Shown: positions 14,152 to 23,904, counted from the stretch's first letter. The stretch: 64,000 nt of DNA from Schlesneria sphaerica (GCF_044336245.1 NZ_CP172346.1:3658001-3722000); one strand, 5' to 3'. Numbers and translations: made by a program. The notes: a model not told the origin generated them from the sequence alone.

Positions 14152-16425
14152 TTAGTTCGATGGTTTCGGCAGAGTGAAGTAAAAGGTCGCTCCCTTGTTT
14201 TCTTCTCCCTCCCCCCATGTGCGGCCACCGTGACGTTCGATCACCCGTCGGACATTGGCAAGGCCGATGCCAGTCCCTTCGTAGTCTTCCCATTTGTGGA
14301 GGCGCTGAAAAACGCCGAACAGCTTGTCTTTGTAAGCCATGTCGAAGCCAACTCCGTTGTCTTTGACAAAAAAGACAAACTCCCCGTGCTCCTCCGAACA
14401 GCCGACTTGAATGACCGCGTTATCGCAGTTCCGTGTATATTTTACCGCGTTCGAAAGCAGGTCCCTCACTGCCATGCGCAGCATTGGCAAATCAGCCGAG
14501 ACCGCCGGCAAATCGGACAGTTTCCATTGTATGGCTCGGCTCTCGGCATCCCGCATGACGTCATTCTGAATTTCGCCCACCAGCGCGTTCATGTTGACCC
14601 ATGACCGCTGTAACTCCGCACGACCGAGCCGCGAATAACCGAGTAGTTTGTCAACCAATTTTCCGGCGTACTCACTTGATTCGATGATCGTACTGATGCA
14701 GCGTTGATCTTTTTCAGAGTGTTGAGCTGACTTCGATTCACGCAGCATTTCGGCGTAGCCGACGATGTGCCGCAGGGGTGCGCGGAGATCATGGCTGACA
14801 GAGTACGAGAACGCCTCAAGCTCGCTATTAGAACGAAGTAGTTCTTCGTTTAGTTCGGCGAGTTCTTCTGCTTTGCGGAGCACTGTGCCAACGATCGCGT
14901 TTCTAAGCTCAACGGCCCCTTCAATCTCGCTCGGATGCCAGGAAATGGAGCGGTCGCGTACCGTCTCTCGCCAAGTGTCAAACGAGCGGCGGGGATGAAG
15001 TCTGATTTGCTCGCCGTTCGTCTCGGCGGGTTTTGTCGGGTCTCCGCCCCATTGGATCGTCTGGATTACTTCCGGCCGGAACCAGATGACATAGCTCGGG
15101 TGTAGTTTCGAAACAGCAATCGCGATCAGGCCGCTTGCCTTGTCCTTAAAATGGAGTGCAGGTGAATAGACGCTCGCGAGCTTATCAGTGTGAAAAACTT
15201 CCCTGCCCCCATTCTGGAAAAGCCAACTTGCGATTTCGCGAACCTGTTCTTCGCTCGGCGTCTCACCAGAAAGGAGACACTCGCCGTCGGTCAGAACTGC
15301 AGCACCACTGGCGTTCACAAACTTCAACAAGTCAGGCGAACGCTCGGCGAGTGCGCGTGCAAAATCACCGCGATCCGCCATCGCCCCCAGGAGATTCGCG
15401 AACACGTGTCGAACCTCGATTCGACGTTGAAACTCATCGGAGTGCTCCAACGCTGAGAGCCTCAGTGAGAATACCCGCGCGATGAGGTCGCAAGTACTGC
15501 GAACCGGAAAGGAAACCGACTTTGGCTCGCGATGATGACATGAAATTAGCCCCCACAGTCGACCGTCCCGGAGGATCGATACAGACATGGATGCGGCCGT
15601 TTCCATGTGTTTCATGTACTCGACATGAACTGGAGACACACTGCGCAGTGCCGAAAAACTCAGATCGAGTGTCCGGCCAGTGATAGGGTTCAATGCTGGC
15701 GTGATGGGAACAGGTCGATAGTTTGCATCCGGAATCAGGCGCAGACGATTCAATCGGTAGAGCTCTCGGGCCTGAGCGGGAATGTCAGAGGCCGGAAAAC
15801 GATGATGCAAGTAGGAGGGGAGTCTCCCGCTTCCATCTTCGCCGATGACCGTACCATTCCATTCCTCGTCGAATCGATAAATGAGCGCACGATCAAAGTC
15901 GGTCAAGTGTCGCACCTCCTCGCACGTGAGCCGACTCAACTCATCGATGGAACATGCCGCTTCCGCGCGTAATGTAAACGCGTCGATGAACGAGTAATTC
16001 TGAGGGGTGTGGTGCACTTCAACATCGTCAGCGAGGGAAAGCTCCAGTTCGAGAACGATTACCCCATCTGCACGATGTGCCAGTGCGTGAAACATCCTCT
16101 CGCGACCTTCAGTCACAATGGACAACGTCCGCAAAAGTGCGGGGCGGGTTCCCGCGGGTGCAGATTCGAGTCCTGAGGAAAGCTGAGCAGCGGAGGCGTT
16201 TCCGATCGCATCACTGAGCGGCCGACGGAGTAATTCGGCAGCGGGTTTTCCCAGTAGGTGAAGAGTGCTTTCGCTCGCCTGGAGAATTCGGTGATCCGGC
16301 ACGGACAAAGCCAGCAGGACGCCGTGCGGTTGAATGCTTCCAGGGACACGGATTAGTTCACGTTCACAGTCCGAGAGCTGCGGCTCTATCAGAGGTGAAT
16401 TTTCTGACACTCTGATTCCTTTCAT
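14152..16425 (-). CDS. Bacteriophytochrome histidine kinase
   Basis: A red/far-red photoreceptor kinase of about 757 residues from the ATG at 16425. The start is preceded by AAGGAG; a TTG eight codons upstream is also open. The N-terminal PAS domain has the bilin-ligand Cys near residue 20 in SDCERELI, followed by the IQPHG signature. The GAF domain holds FPASDIPAQ and SPVHVEY, and CHH near its end, the residues that surround biliverdin. A PHY domain, HisKA with VSHDLRAPL (His about 545) and a HATPase with DNGVGF and GTGIGL follow. There is no C-terminal receiver; the next gene supplies it. No heme oxygenase gene is visible nearby, so biliverdin would come from elsewhere. All chromophore-pocket motifs are intact, so it is probably functional. 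Confidence 0.93.
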   Translation of the reverse strand: MKGIRVSENSPLIEPQLSDCERELIRVPGSIQPHGVLLALSVPDHRILQASESTLHLLGKPAAELLRRPLSDAIGNASAAQLSSGLESAPAGTRPALLRTLSIVTEGRERMFHALAHRADGVIVLELELSLADDVEVHHTPQNYSFIDAFTLRAEAACSIDELSRLTCEEVRHLTDFDRALIYRFDEEWNGTVIGEDGSGRLPSYLHHRFPASDIPAQARELYRLNRLRLIPDANYRPVPITPALNPITGRTLDLSFSALRSVSPVHVEYMKHMETAASMSVSILRDGRLWGLISCHHREPKSVSFPVRSTCDLIARVFSLRLSALEHSDEFQRRIEVRHVFANLLGAMADRGDFARALAERSPDLLKFVNASGAAVLTDGECLLSGETPSEEQVREIASWLFQNGGREVFHTDKLASVYSPALHFKDKASGLIAIAVSKLHPSYVIWFRPEVIQTIQWGGDPTKPAETNGEQIRLHPRRSFDTWRETVRDRSISWHPSEIEGAVELRNAIVGTVLRKAEELAELNEELLRSNSELEAFSYSVSHDLRAPLRHIVGYAEMLRESKSAQHSEKDQRCISTIIESSEYAGKLVDKLLGYSRLGRAELQRSWVNMNALVGEIQNDVMRDAESRAIQWKLSDLPAVSADLPMLRMAVRDLLSNAVKYTRNCDNAVIQVGCSEEHGEFVFFVKDNGVGFDMAYKDKLFGVFQRLHKWEDYEGTGIGLANVRRVIERHGGRTWGEGEENKGATFYFTLPKPSN

Positions 16426-16449
16426 CACGCCACCCACTCCTTGATCCAA

Positions 16450-17815
16450 AGGAATGCGTTTACCCGAAGCAGGGGTTCCACCATCGGTGCGTCAATGTCA
16501 AATCTGGTCGAGAAGTTGATGGTCGTTCCCATTTTTTCGCAGAAACCTCTCGCCTGTTTTCGCAGCTGTGAGAGAAAATTGCTGCTCAAACCAGCTCGGT
16601 CACAGAGTCTTTTCTCCAGATTTGCGTTATCGAGTGCGAAAATCACGGAGAGCGCGGGTAACACGCGTTGCGCTAGAGGGACGATGCGGAACAAGGAGAA
16701 TTGCTGCTGGCACATGGAATCAACGAGAATGCAAATGTAATTGACACAAAAGTGTATGCGATTGCTGAACGATTTCAATAAGCGTGGCCGACCGACGTTC
16801 GTTGATCTTCCAAAATGCAACTGGGTCCCGCAGTCGGGTTTAAAGTTGATCAGCTCACCGCACCAGGCAGTTAACCTTTGGGTCGACCTCTGAGCTCTCC
16901 GTTTGCACGCCCGGAATTTCTCGTTGATGTCCTTGAGCACCATCGCAAAATTCCGCATTCCACTACTGGTTAAAAGAGTCCTCTCGAAACGGCACGAATG
17001 TCACGCAAAAATCGCGCCAGATTGCTCCCTGAAGTACATTTCTCAGTCCCTTAAGGACCTGACACGTCTTAACCTCATTCGGACTTCTGTTCAGGCGGAC
17101 GACCGCAGGACGACTGCTCCTTTGCAGCAGGCCACAGACTTGTTGCCCTGTCGTAATACCTTCGATCGAGATTGATGACCTGTCAGTAAGCAAGAAATTC
17201 TCGTGGCATTGGCGCCCTACCGCCTGCTGAAGACCCATCAATCCAGGATTGCTGAGTTGATTTTCGCGTTGGAGGAAGATGGCTCCGGACTGATTCGCAA
17301 CGCAGGTAAAGCAGCTCTCAAAGGAAACAGCCGACTTTAATCGTTCCAGAGAGGGATTTTGCGCGAGCGATAGACTCGAATGATGCCGCCGAGGCGGACC
17401 GGGCCGTGAGCAACCTCCTCGGTTTACCCGTGCCGAACAGGTTGAGCATCAGGACTGCAGATTCCGGGTGACGGCCACCACTACATAGCACTTGTTGATA
17501 TTGGTCAGGCCTCGCAGCCATCTCCTTTGAGATCCCCAGGTCCGACAGCCATGGGCGAAGCTCCGCTCCACCTTCTCGCTGCGAATACGCTACAGCCGCT
17601 TTAACTTCACTCGGTTCAGCCGACGGCGGCTGTTTGTCACCGCTCTGTGCTGCTCGACAAGTTTGTCCGCCCAGCGACGGGGATGACGGGTTCTTCAACA
17701 GGCTTTTAAGGTCGATTGATCCTCAGTAGCGAAATATGTCCGGTGCGTTCATCAATTAGGATTGTTGCTGAATTCTGCGTCGATTACTGGAAACTCGTAT
17801 CGAGACGAGTTATTT
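16450..17815. other. About 1.4 kb without a supported gene
   Basis: Several open frames of 90-180 codons occur on both strands, but they overlap, are rich in Cys, Arg and Ser in the manner of antisense or non-coding translation, and contain no domain I recognise. One 40-codon plus-strand frame near 17200-17335 looks protein-like (APYRLLKTHQ, RIAELIFALEED) and could be a gene fragment. The region separates the phytochrome operon from the IS-interrupted PEP-CTERM gene and is probably degraded sequence. Confidence 0.4.
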
Positions 17816-17861
17816 ATCGTCGCCTGTTTTTGGGTGGCTAACCTTCCAGACAGGAGTTTCC

Positions 17862-18671
17862 ATGCCGTCGTTCGTTCGTTTTCTGATCTGTTGCGCCGCA
17901 GTGCTAATGGTCGTTCCGCAACAGACCGGACTTGCTGGACCAATACATACGGTTTCACTGTTCTCTGACGGTCGAGACGAGATCCACATCCGTGATGGTC
18001 AGCTGGTAGTGGAACATTTATCGTGGTCCTTTCCGACCAATCTGACGGTTGATGGCGTCGCTTACCCGCTCTCATGGAACGGAAATACGTCGCAACCGAT
18101 TTCCGTCCCTATTTCAGGAGACTTCTGGATCGAGAAAACAACGGGACGTGATGGGGGCTACGCCGTACAGAATGTGAATGGATATTCGCTCGCAATTGCC
18201 GATAACCCTAACGGTGGAGACGCCTACACCTTCGCCTTTTATGACCAGCCCCAGGCCAACACCACGGATTGGATGTACGTCAAAGGGGACGCTGCAATGC
18301 CGGGGAGAATGGAGTTTGAAGGAATCCCAGGTTATGTGTTTCAGCCCGTGGGCACAGAGACGGTGGTGAATATCTTCATCGACGGATCAGATAATCTCAT
18401 GTTCGTGGACGGGAATCTGATCATCGAGCATTTTAGCTGGGATCCACCATTGAGCGTGAGCATTAATGGAATTACGCACTGGCTGACGTTTAATGGCAAC
18501 CTCAGCGAACCAATTCCCTTACCTCTTCCAGACAATCTCCAGTTCACGCAAAACTATGGCCGTTCGGCCCTCTATCCGATTCATACAGCAGCCGGGCTTG
18601 TCGTTGCTGCCAACGACGAGGACCTGGGTGCAGGTCTCTATTCCTTACGATCCGAGCAGTACCTGAACCAT
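17862..18671 (+). pseudogene. PEP-CTERM secreted protein, interrupted by ISAs1-type element
   Basis: The frame starts with AGGAG six bases before the ATG and a signal peptide ending near GLAGP (residue 25). Two internal repeats of about 100 residues follow, each with a DG-x-D start, a VVEHLSW or IIEHFSW core and a W/F-NGN turn. The family is not recognised. The frame runs into an insertion sequence at 18672 and stops 11 codons later. The missing tail is at 19982-20068. Just before the insertion, the next frame encodes FLTIRAVPEPST, the usual lead into the PEP-CTERM sorting signal. So the tail is one frame off from the body, and a single-base shift near 18630-18640 exists in addition to the insertion. 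Confidence 0.8.
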
Positions 18672-19981
18672 CAGGGCCAGCGCGTACTAACTCTTGATTC
18701 CCATTAGTGTTTTGAGCATCACGTTATCATCCCAGCCACATCTTCTGCGGTTCATGGCGACGCTTTTCTTGTTTTGCTGTTGCTTGAGCAGCGAAAGAGT
18801 ATGTCGGTTGAGCCACGCCATGTTCTCCCGAAGTTGCTTTTCTCGGATGCGGGACTCGTCTTCTCGATACGTGACATCCAAGGTCCAGTGGCAACTGTTT
18901 TCAATCGACCAATGACTGCGAACGGCCTTGGCAAAGCACTTCACTCCCAAGGGGAGGCTACTGATAAAATACCGGATGTCGACGGTTTCCTTGCCTCCAC
19001 GATCGACCATCGAGATGACCGCCCCTAACGTCTTCAGTGACGCCCAGCGATCAGCACCCGCAAGGACATCTGGAATGGGGAGTTGCACATAGGTGCGTGT
19101 CTCGGTGCGACCATGTCCGGTCTCCGTTGTTGTGTGCCGACGAGCGTCCACATCGGCGAAATCCGTTTGCATCTGTTCTTCGAGATAATCCGTCGCTGCC
19201 TGGTACAAGGATCCTTGATTCCCTTTCAGAGCGAGAACATAGTCGGCCTTCGCCTCAATGATCTGTTTGGCGATCGCTGTCTGGGTTCCCATGGCGTCGA
19301 TCGTAATGATCGCGCCTCGCAGATCGACGAGTTTCAAAACCTCGGGAATCGCCGTGATTTCATTGGATTTCTCGTCAGTCGCGACTTGCCCAAGGCTCAA
19401 GCCCATTTCGCTGGCCCAGATGCTGACAGAATGCAGAGCCCCCAACCCCTTCTTCCGGTCATGGCTGCGGCGTAATGTTTTCCCGTCAATCGCCAGCAGC
19501 AATTGATCATGATCCAGAACCTCCGCCGCTGCGGCCCGTAAGGCCTCCAGCCATTGCGTGAAGCACGCCTGAAAGGCGCCGGGGTTCAACGACATCAGCA
19601 CTCGACGAAAGACATCCTTGCGAGGAATTCCCTGAGGCAAGTCGAGCAACCCCAGCAGAAAGTCTTTCTTCAGTTCTGCCCATTCCGCGATTCCCGTAGG
19701 GCCACTGCAACCACCCAGCACGGCCATGATGGAGATCACAATGACACTCACGAGGGGATGCTTCTGATTGATGGAAGAACGAGGATCCTCGAGTTCCGCG
19801 AAATACGGAATGATTTCCTCCAAGCTCAGACGAACGCCACCAGAGTCTTTCTTCGCCATGATCCACCTCAATGCCACAGCTCGCTTCTTGTCGCAAACAA
19901 TCGCATCAAGGTATGATGATGAAGCCCCTGGCGCAAGTTACCCCATCTTACCTATTTACCGCCGAGTGCGCGCTGGCCCTG
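18672..19981 (-). mobile_element. Complete ISAs1-family insertion sequence
   Basis: The 1310-bp element is bounded by 13-bp perfect inverted repeats, cagggccagcgcg at 18672-18684 and its complement at 19969-19981. A perfect 10-bp direct repeat, cctgaaccat, flanks it at 18662-18671 and 19982-19991. Size, single minus-strand transposase and 10-bp duplication fit ISAs1-family elements. The intact duplication and transposase suggest recent insertion. It lies inside the coding sequence of a PEP-CTERM protein, exactly at the codons for PEP. Confidence 0.93.
18687..19859 (-). CDS. ISAs1-family transposase
   Basis: The 390-residue protein has the N-terminal DDE-associated domain (EIIPYFAELEDPR, about residues 12-100) and the catalytic core with Asp in LLAIDGKTLR, Asp in ITIDAMG and Glu in the SIENSCHW segment followed by DVTYREDESR, all typical of ISAs1 transposases. 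It is complete and without frameshift. The ATG at 19857-19859 is preferred over one six codons upstream because GAGG lies six bases before it. The gene fills nearly the whole element and catalyses its movement. Confidence 0.93.
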   Translation of the reverse strand: MAKKDSGGVRLSLEEIIPYFAELEDPRSSINQKHPLVSVIVISIMAVLGGCSGPTGIAEWAELKKDFLLGLLDLPQGIPRKDVFRRVLMSLNPGAFQACFTQWLEALRAAAAEVLDHDQLLLAIDGKTLRRSHDRKKGLGALHSVSIWASEMGLSLGQVATDEKSNEITAIPEVLKLVDLRGAIITIDAMGTQTAIAKQIIEAKADYVLALKGNQGSLYQAATDYLEEQMQTDFADVDARRHTTTETGHGRTETRTYVQLPIPDVLAGADRWASLKTLGAVISMVDRGGKETVDIRYFISSLPLGVKCFAKAVRSHWSIENSCHWTLDVTYREDESRIREKQLRENMAWLNRHTLSLLKQQQNKKSVAMNRRRCGWDDNVMLKTLMGIKS

Positions 19982-20068
19982 CCTGAACCATCCACGCTGG
20001 CCATCGCGGGACTGGGCGGAACAATGCTTACTGTAGCCTCGTGGCGCAGGCGGCAATCCATTGCGTGA
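19982..20068 (+). pseudogene. PEP-CTERM sorting signal, 3' remnant of the interrupted gene
   Basis: Right of the element the sequence encodes PEPSTLAIAGLGG, a hydrophobic stretch and a terminal WRRR cluster before TGA at 20066-20068. This is a textbook PEP-CTERM anchor: PEP motif, membrane helix, basic tail. Such tails direct proteins to exosortase-mediated processing and to the cell surface or extracellular matrix. It belongs to the gene beginning at 17862. Because the PEP codons lie in the target duplication, the motif is present in both copies. Confidence 0.9.
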
Positions 20069-20445
20069 GCTTCAGCCAACAGTACGGTCCCGACCTGAGT
20101 CAGTCTGATTGGACGAGCTAGCGAACTGCGTCGCCCCCCACCTAAATATGACTGATCCTTGGCTCAGCTGACAGGGAGGCAGCTCACAGGAAGCCGTCAC
20201 GCCAGGGTCGGGGTCGCATACGCACTCCATCTTTGGAATGAGGGGGGTTCATTTGTAAGCGGACATCTCGTGCGGCGCGCATCGGATGTCTGCTTGCGTT
20301 GCTGGTGCAGTGCGATTCCACCGAGATCGATCCGCCATGACCAGAGTCCGGTTCTAGGGGTATCGCTTCAATAGGCGGCCGCACGACCGCCCGACGCATG
20401 ATCCGGATCACTTCTGAATGACGATCCTGAAAGCCTCATTCAGGC
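20069..20445. other. Intergenic, no gene supported
   Basis: No open frame with family features or a convincing start was found. This is the downstream flank of the broken PEP-CTERM gene and the 3' flank of the SRPBCC gene on the other strand. No clear terminator hairpin was seen. Confidence 0.4.
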
Positions 20446-20904
20446 CTATTGACCGCCCGGAATCTCCGGTTCGACGAGGCAGGCGAGCTGAAGGAGGGAT
20501 TCCTGCCAGCCGAGATAGCACATTTCGGCGGGGATGGCAGACGGAAGTCCGTCATGCAGGACTTCGATCTCCGTGCCGCAACTGACTTCCCGGAGCGTAA
20601 TGGTTTTTGTCATCCCAGAGGCAAACCCCGGATCGTCGAATTTGTCGGCAATCCGGATTCGTTCGCTGGGAACGAGTTCCAGGAAGTTGCTCTGAAACGA
20701 ATGACTGTGGCCGGTACTGAAATTAGTGAACGACATGTGGTAGCCACCTCCTACTTTAGGATCGATCCGGTCGATCTTTCCTAAATAGCCATAGGGTGGG
20801 AGCCAGCGGCACAGAGCGTCGGGATCGAGAAAAGCTTTGTAGACGCGTTCTGCCGGAGCACGCAGGACGCGATGCAGTCGCACAGAGTTTTTTGAATTCG
20901 CCAT
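20446..20904 (-). CDS. SRPBCC/AHSA1-domain protein
   Basis: The 152-residue protein has the activator-of-Hsp90-ATPase-1-like (SRPBCC) fold: the N-terminal RVLRAPAERVYKAFLDP strand-helix, LCRWLPP, the GGGYHMSF strand, and the C-terminal long helix beginning LGWQESLLQLA. These small proteins bind hydrophobic ligands in a helix-grip cavity; the ligand is not predictable. The start at 20902-20904 is chosen because an upstream in-frame start adds 14 residues without homology, and AAGGA lies about 11 bases before it. It is a solitary gene. Confidence 0.85.
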   Translation of the reverse strand: MANSKNSVRLHRVLRAPAERVYKAFLDPDALCRWLPPYGYLGKIDRIDPKVGGGYHMSFTNFSTGHSHSFQSNFLELVPSERIRIADKFDDPGFASGMTKTITLREVSCGTEIEVLHDGLPSAIPAEMCYLGWQESLLQLACLVEPEIPGGQ

Positions 20905-20946
20905 GGATATGGTTTTCCTTTTGAGAGTGGGAGGACGGCACGTCAT

Positions 20947-21378
20947 TTTGTCGAACCTGAGAGGGGGGATTCGACATCACTCGATCACTCGCGAAGAAAT
21001 TCTGAGAACGTTTTTTGGTCGAACGGAGGGGGACTGACTTTTGCCAGGAGTTTGAACGGATTGGGTGGGTCCTTCTGGGATCTTATGCTTTGGGGGATCG
21101 AGGGGAGTGGAGAGTCAGGTGGGTTTTGGTTGTTTGGGACTGCGAGCATTTGTAGTGCATTGGCGATTCGGCTTTCCTGCCGCGGAGCGTCAGGGCTACT
21201 TGGGCATGGCTACTGGTGCGTCATGACGACATTTCCCGCGGGGCTGTATTTTCGCCATCGCTCCGTTCCCGACTCCGTTGCTGCGAGGGGGTGGGTTCGG
21301 TCGCTTTTTTTCGAGGATGCAGAGACACTGACGTCAGTTGCCTGACGCCCTTGTTTCTTCAGAGTCTGTTTACGACCT
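20947..21378. other. Intergenic between divergent genes, no gene supported
   Basis: This interval separates the minus-strand SRPBCC gene from the plus-strand UvrA paralogue and presumably carries both promoters. It contains G-rich stretches but no open frame with recognisable features, no tRNA and no obvious operator. Confidence 0.4.
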
Positions 21379-23904
21379 ATGTCTGCTTCGACGCTGCCGG
21401 ATGTTCAGACCCCAACGCGCCAGATGGAACTGCGCGGTGTGCGGGTTCACAATTTGAAGAACATTGATGTCGATATTCCCCTCGGAAAACTCGTCGTTCT
21501 GTCGGGGGTCAGCGGATCGGGGAAAAGCAGCCTGGCGTTCGACACTCTCTTCGCCGAAGGACAGCGGCGGTATATCGAGAGCTTCTCGGTCTCGGCACGG
21601 CAGCATCTGGAACGGATCGATCGGCCTGACGCAGACCGGATCGCTCATGTTCCTCTGGCGATCGCGATTCGCAGTGATTCCGCGCGGGGTCAGCGTGCTG
21701 ACAGCCGGACGACGGTAGCCGTTATTGCCGATCTGCTCGACGGACTGCGAATGCTCTTTTCCCGAGCGGGTCACACCCTCTGTCCGCAGTGCCAGATCGA
21801 AGTCAAATCCCATTCCACGCTCGACGTCGTCCGGACGATCCTCGGACTTCCTGTCGGAACGCGCTGCCAACTGGGGTTTGCTCTTCCCGAGATCCAAGGT
21901 CGACCGGCACCAGCCGCCTGGCTGGCTCGCGGATTCGCTCGCGGTATCTGGGGTGGCGCCACGCAGGACCTGGGAGCAAACTCAACCTGGCCCGCCTCGG
22001 AGACTCCCTGGATCATCAGCGATCGCCTCGTCGTGGGAAAGGTTTCCGAAGAGCGGCTACTGGAAAGCGTGGAAGTTGCTTATCGGGAAGGGAATGGACA
22101 ATGCGTGTTGCTGACCGAAGTATCCCGTCCGGAAAAGAATTCCCCTGATCCATCTGCACTTGATCCATCTTCGTCTGAGACGTCTCTCCCGGAAAGCGAC
22201 GCGCAATCCAGAGTCGGCGAAGTCCAGATCGTCGATGGCCGGAACTGGACCGTGCGGCACTTTCATCGCAGTCTGACGTGTACCTCCTGCGGGAAACTTT
22301 ATCTACCGACCGAGCCTCGTTTATTCAGCCATCTTTCTGCCGGGTCCTGCACCATCTGCCGAGGTACAGGACGAACGGCAGGGGACGGTCCGACGCCGGC
22401 CCCCTGTCCGGCGTGCCTGGGGACGCGGTATCGAGAAGAAGCGCGTGCAGTGCAGGTCGCCGGGCGATCGATTGCCGACATGTGTCAGCTCTCTTCGTCG
22501 GAACTCATCAATGTCATCGAAGGACTGGGAGAGACTCTCAGTCCCGTCGAGGCTCAAGCGACGCTGCTGGTCCGGCGAGAAATCACTCGTCGCCTGGGGG
22601 ATGTCATTCAGTTGGGCATGGGATATGTCACGCTCAACCGGGACGCGAGCACTTTGTCGGGTGGCGAGACGCGGCGCTTGATGCTGGCGGCGACAATCGG
22701 ATCCGGTGTGACCGGAACGCTGATGGTGATTGATGAACTCTCCGCAGGACTGGCCGAAGAAGAAATCCCGCGGATGATTGCCGCACTTCGTCGGCTGCAG
22801 GAGCTGCGGAACAGCGTCGTCGTTGTCGAGCATTCTCCCTTGATCGTGCAGGCGGCAGACCATGTCATCGAGCTGGGCCCGGCAGCCGGGCCGGGTGGGG
22901 GAACGATCGTCTATCAGGGTTCTCCCCAGGAACGCCCCGCAACCGCCGGCACAACGGAGCCGAACTCCACGGGTCACCAGCCAACCTCCGCAAAGTCAGG
23001 ATCGCTACGGCTCTCCCGAATCCAGCATCCCTATCTGAGACTGAAGGAAGCCAAATTTCCGCTGCGGCGGCTCACGGTCGTATCCGGACCGGGTGGAAGT
23101 GGCAAGACCTCACTGACCACGCAGCTCTTGTTTCCAGCCGTCGGTCGTCGACTGGGGCTTGCCGGGGCGGGAGCTCTCGATCACTCGTACGAGCTGAAGG
23201 GGGGGGACGAGCTGGTCGATGCCGTCTTGATCGACCAATCTCCTTTAACCAAATCATCGCGCAGCAACCCGGCGACCTGGCTGGAGGTTTTTGATGAAAT
23301 TCGTCAGACGTTTGCCATGACCGCGGACGCCAAACAGAAAGGCTTTACCGCGCAGAGCTTCAGCTTCAATTCGGCTCAGGGAGGACGTTGCCGCAGTTGC
23401 CTGGGGAGCGGCCTGCTGAAACAGGACATGAACTTTCTGCCCGATGTGACATTGCCCTGCCCGGAATGTCAGGGAACGAGGTACCGGCGGGAGATCCGGG
23501 AGGTCAAGTATCGCGGACGTTCGATTGCAGACGTACTGGCGATGAGTGTCTCGGATGCCGCGGCGTTCTTCCGCAGTCAACCACGGGTCCAGTATCGGTT
23601 TCAGTTGCTGAAACAGATTGGCCTGGACTACCTCGTCCTGGGACAGCCCTCGGAAACATTATCGGGGGGTGAAGCACAACGGCTCAAGCTTGCGGCGCGA
23701 CTGGCGATGCCCAACAAGGGACCGTCGCTGATCGTCTGTGACGAACCGACGACGGGATTGCACCCCAGAGATGTGGTCCGGTTAATCGCCTGCTTCCGCG
23801 AACTGATCGCCAACGGACACACCGTGGTGCTGGCGGACAACAGCCCTGAACTGATCGCCGCAGCCGATCATTCGATTCGTCTGGAACCGGCCACAAGCAT
23901 TTGA
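21379..23904 (+). CDS. UvrA-family ABC ATPase paralogue
   Basis: An 841-residue relative of the excinuclease damage-recognition subunit UvrA, shorter than the usual 930-970. It has two ATP-binding modules. The first has Walker A GVSGSGKSS (43-51), a zinc-binding CxxC set (CTSCG, CTICRG, CPACLG), signature LSGGETRRL and Walker B MVIDELSAGL. The second has Walker A GPGGSGKT (570-577), CRSCLG and CPECQG zinc-finger cysteines, LSGGEAQRL and ICDEPTTGL. The first Walker B reads DELSAGL where UvrA normally has DEPSIGL, and the segment after the first Walker A that carries the UvrB-binding and insertion domains is reduced. It may act in repair or drug resistance, like UvrA2 proteins, rather than as the main UvrA. 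No uvrB is nearby. Confidence 0.85.
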   Translation: MSASTLPDVQTPTRQMELRGVRVHNLKNIDVDIPLGKLVVLSGVSGSGKSSLAFDTLFAEGQRRYIESFSVSARQHLERIDRPDADRIAHVPLAIAIRSDSARGQRADSRTTVAVIADLLDGLRMLFSRAGHTLCPQCQIEVKSHSTLDVVRTILGLPVGTRCQLGFALPEIQGRPAPAAWLARGFARGIWGGATQDLGANSTWPASETPWIISDRLVVGKVSEERLLESVEVAYREGNGQCVLLTEVSRPEKNSPDPSALDPSSSETSLPESDAQSRVGEVQIVDGRNWTVRHFHRSLTCTSCGKLYLPTEPRLFSHLSAGSCTICRGTGRTAGDGPTPAPCPACLGTRYREEARAVQVAGRSIADMCQLSSSELINVIEGLGETLSPVEAQATLLVRREITRRLGDVIQLGMGYVTLNRDASTLSGGETRRLMLAATIGSGVTGTLMVIDELSAGLAEEEIPRMIAALRRLQELRNSVVVVEHSPLIVQAADHVIELGPAAGPGGGTIVYQGSPQERPATAGTTEPNSTGHQPTSAKSGSLRLSRIQHPYLRLKEAKFPLRRLTVVSGPGGSGKTSLTTQLLFPAVGRRLGLAGAGALDHSYELKGGDELVDAVLIDQSPLTKSSRSNPATWLEVFDEIRQTFAMTADAKQKGFTAQSFSFNSAQGGRCRSCLGSGLLKQDMNFLPDVTLPCPECQGTRYRREIREVKYRGRSIADVLAMSVSDAAAFFRSQPRVQYRFQLLKQIGLDYLVLGQPSETLSGGEAQRLKLAARLAMPNKGPSLIVCDEPTTGLHPRDVVRLIACFRELIANGHTVVLADNSPELIAAADHSIRLEPATSI

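Noticed and set aside
14230..16449. Possible heme oxygenase near the phytochrome
   Set aside because: Heme oxygenase often accompanies bacteriophytochromes. None of the surrounding frames on either strand resembles it, so none is annotated.
16425..16958. 177-codon minus-strand frame overlapping the phytochrome start
   Set aside because: It overlaps the well-supported start of the bacteriophytochrome, has no domain and an atypical composition.
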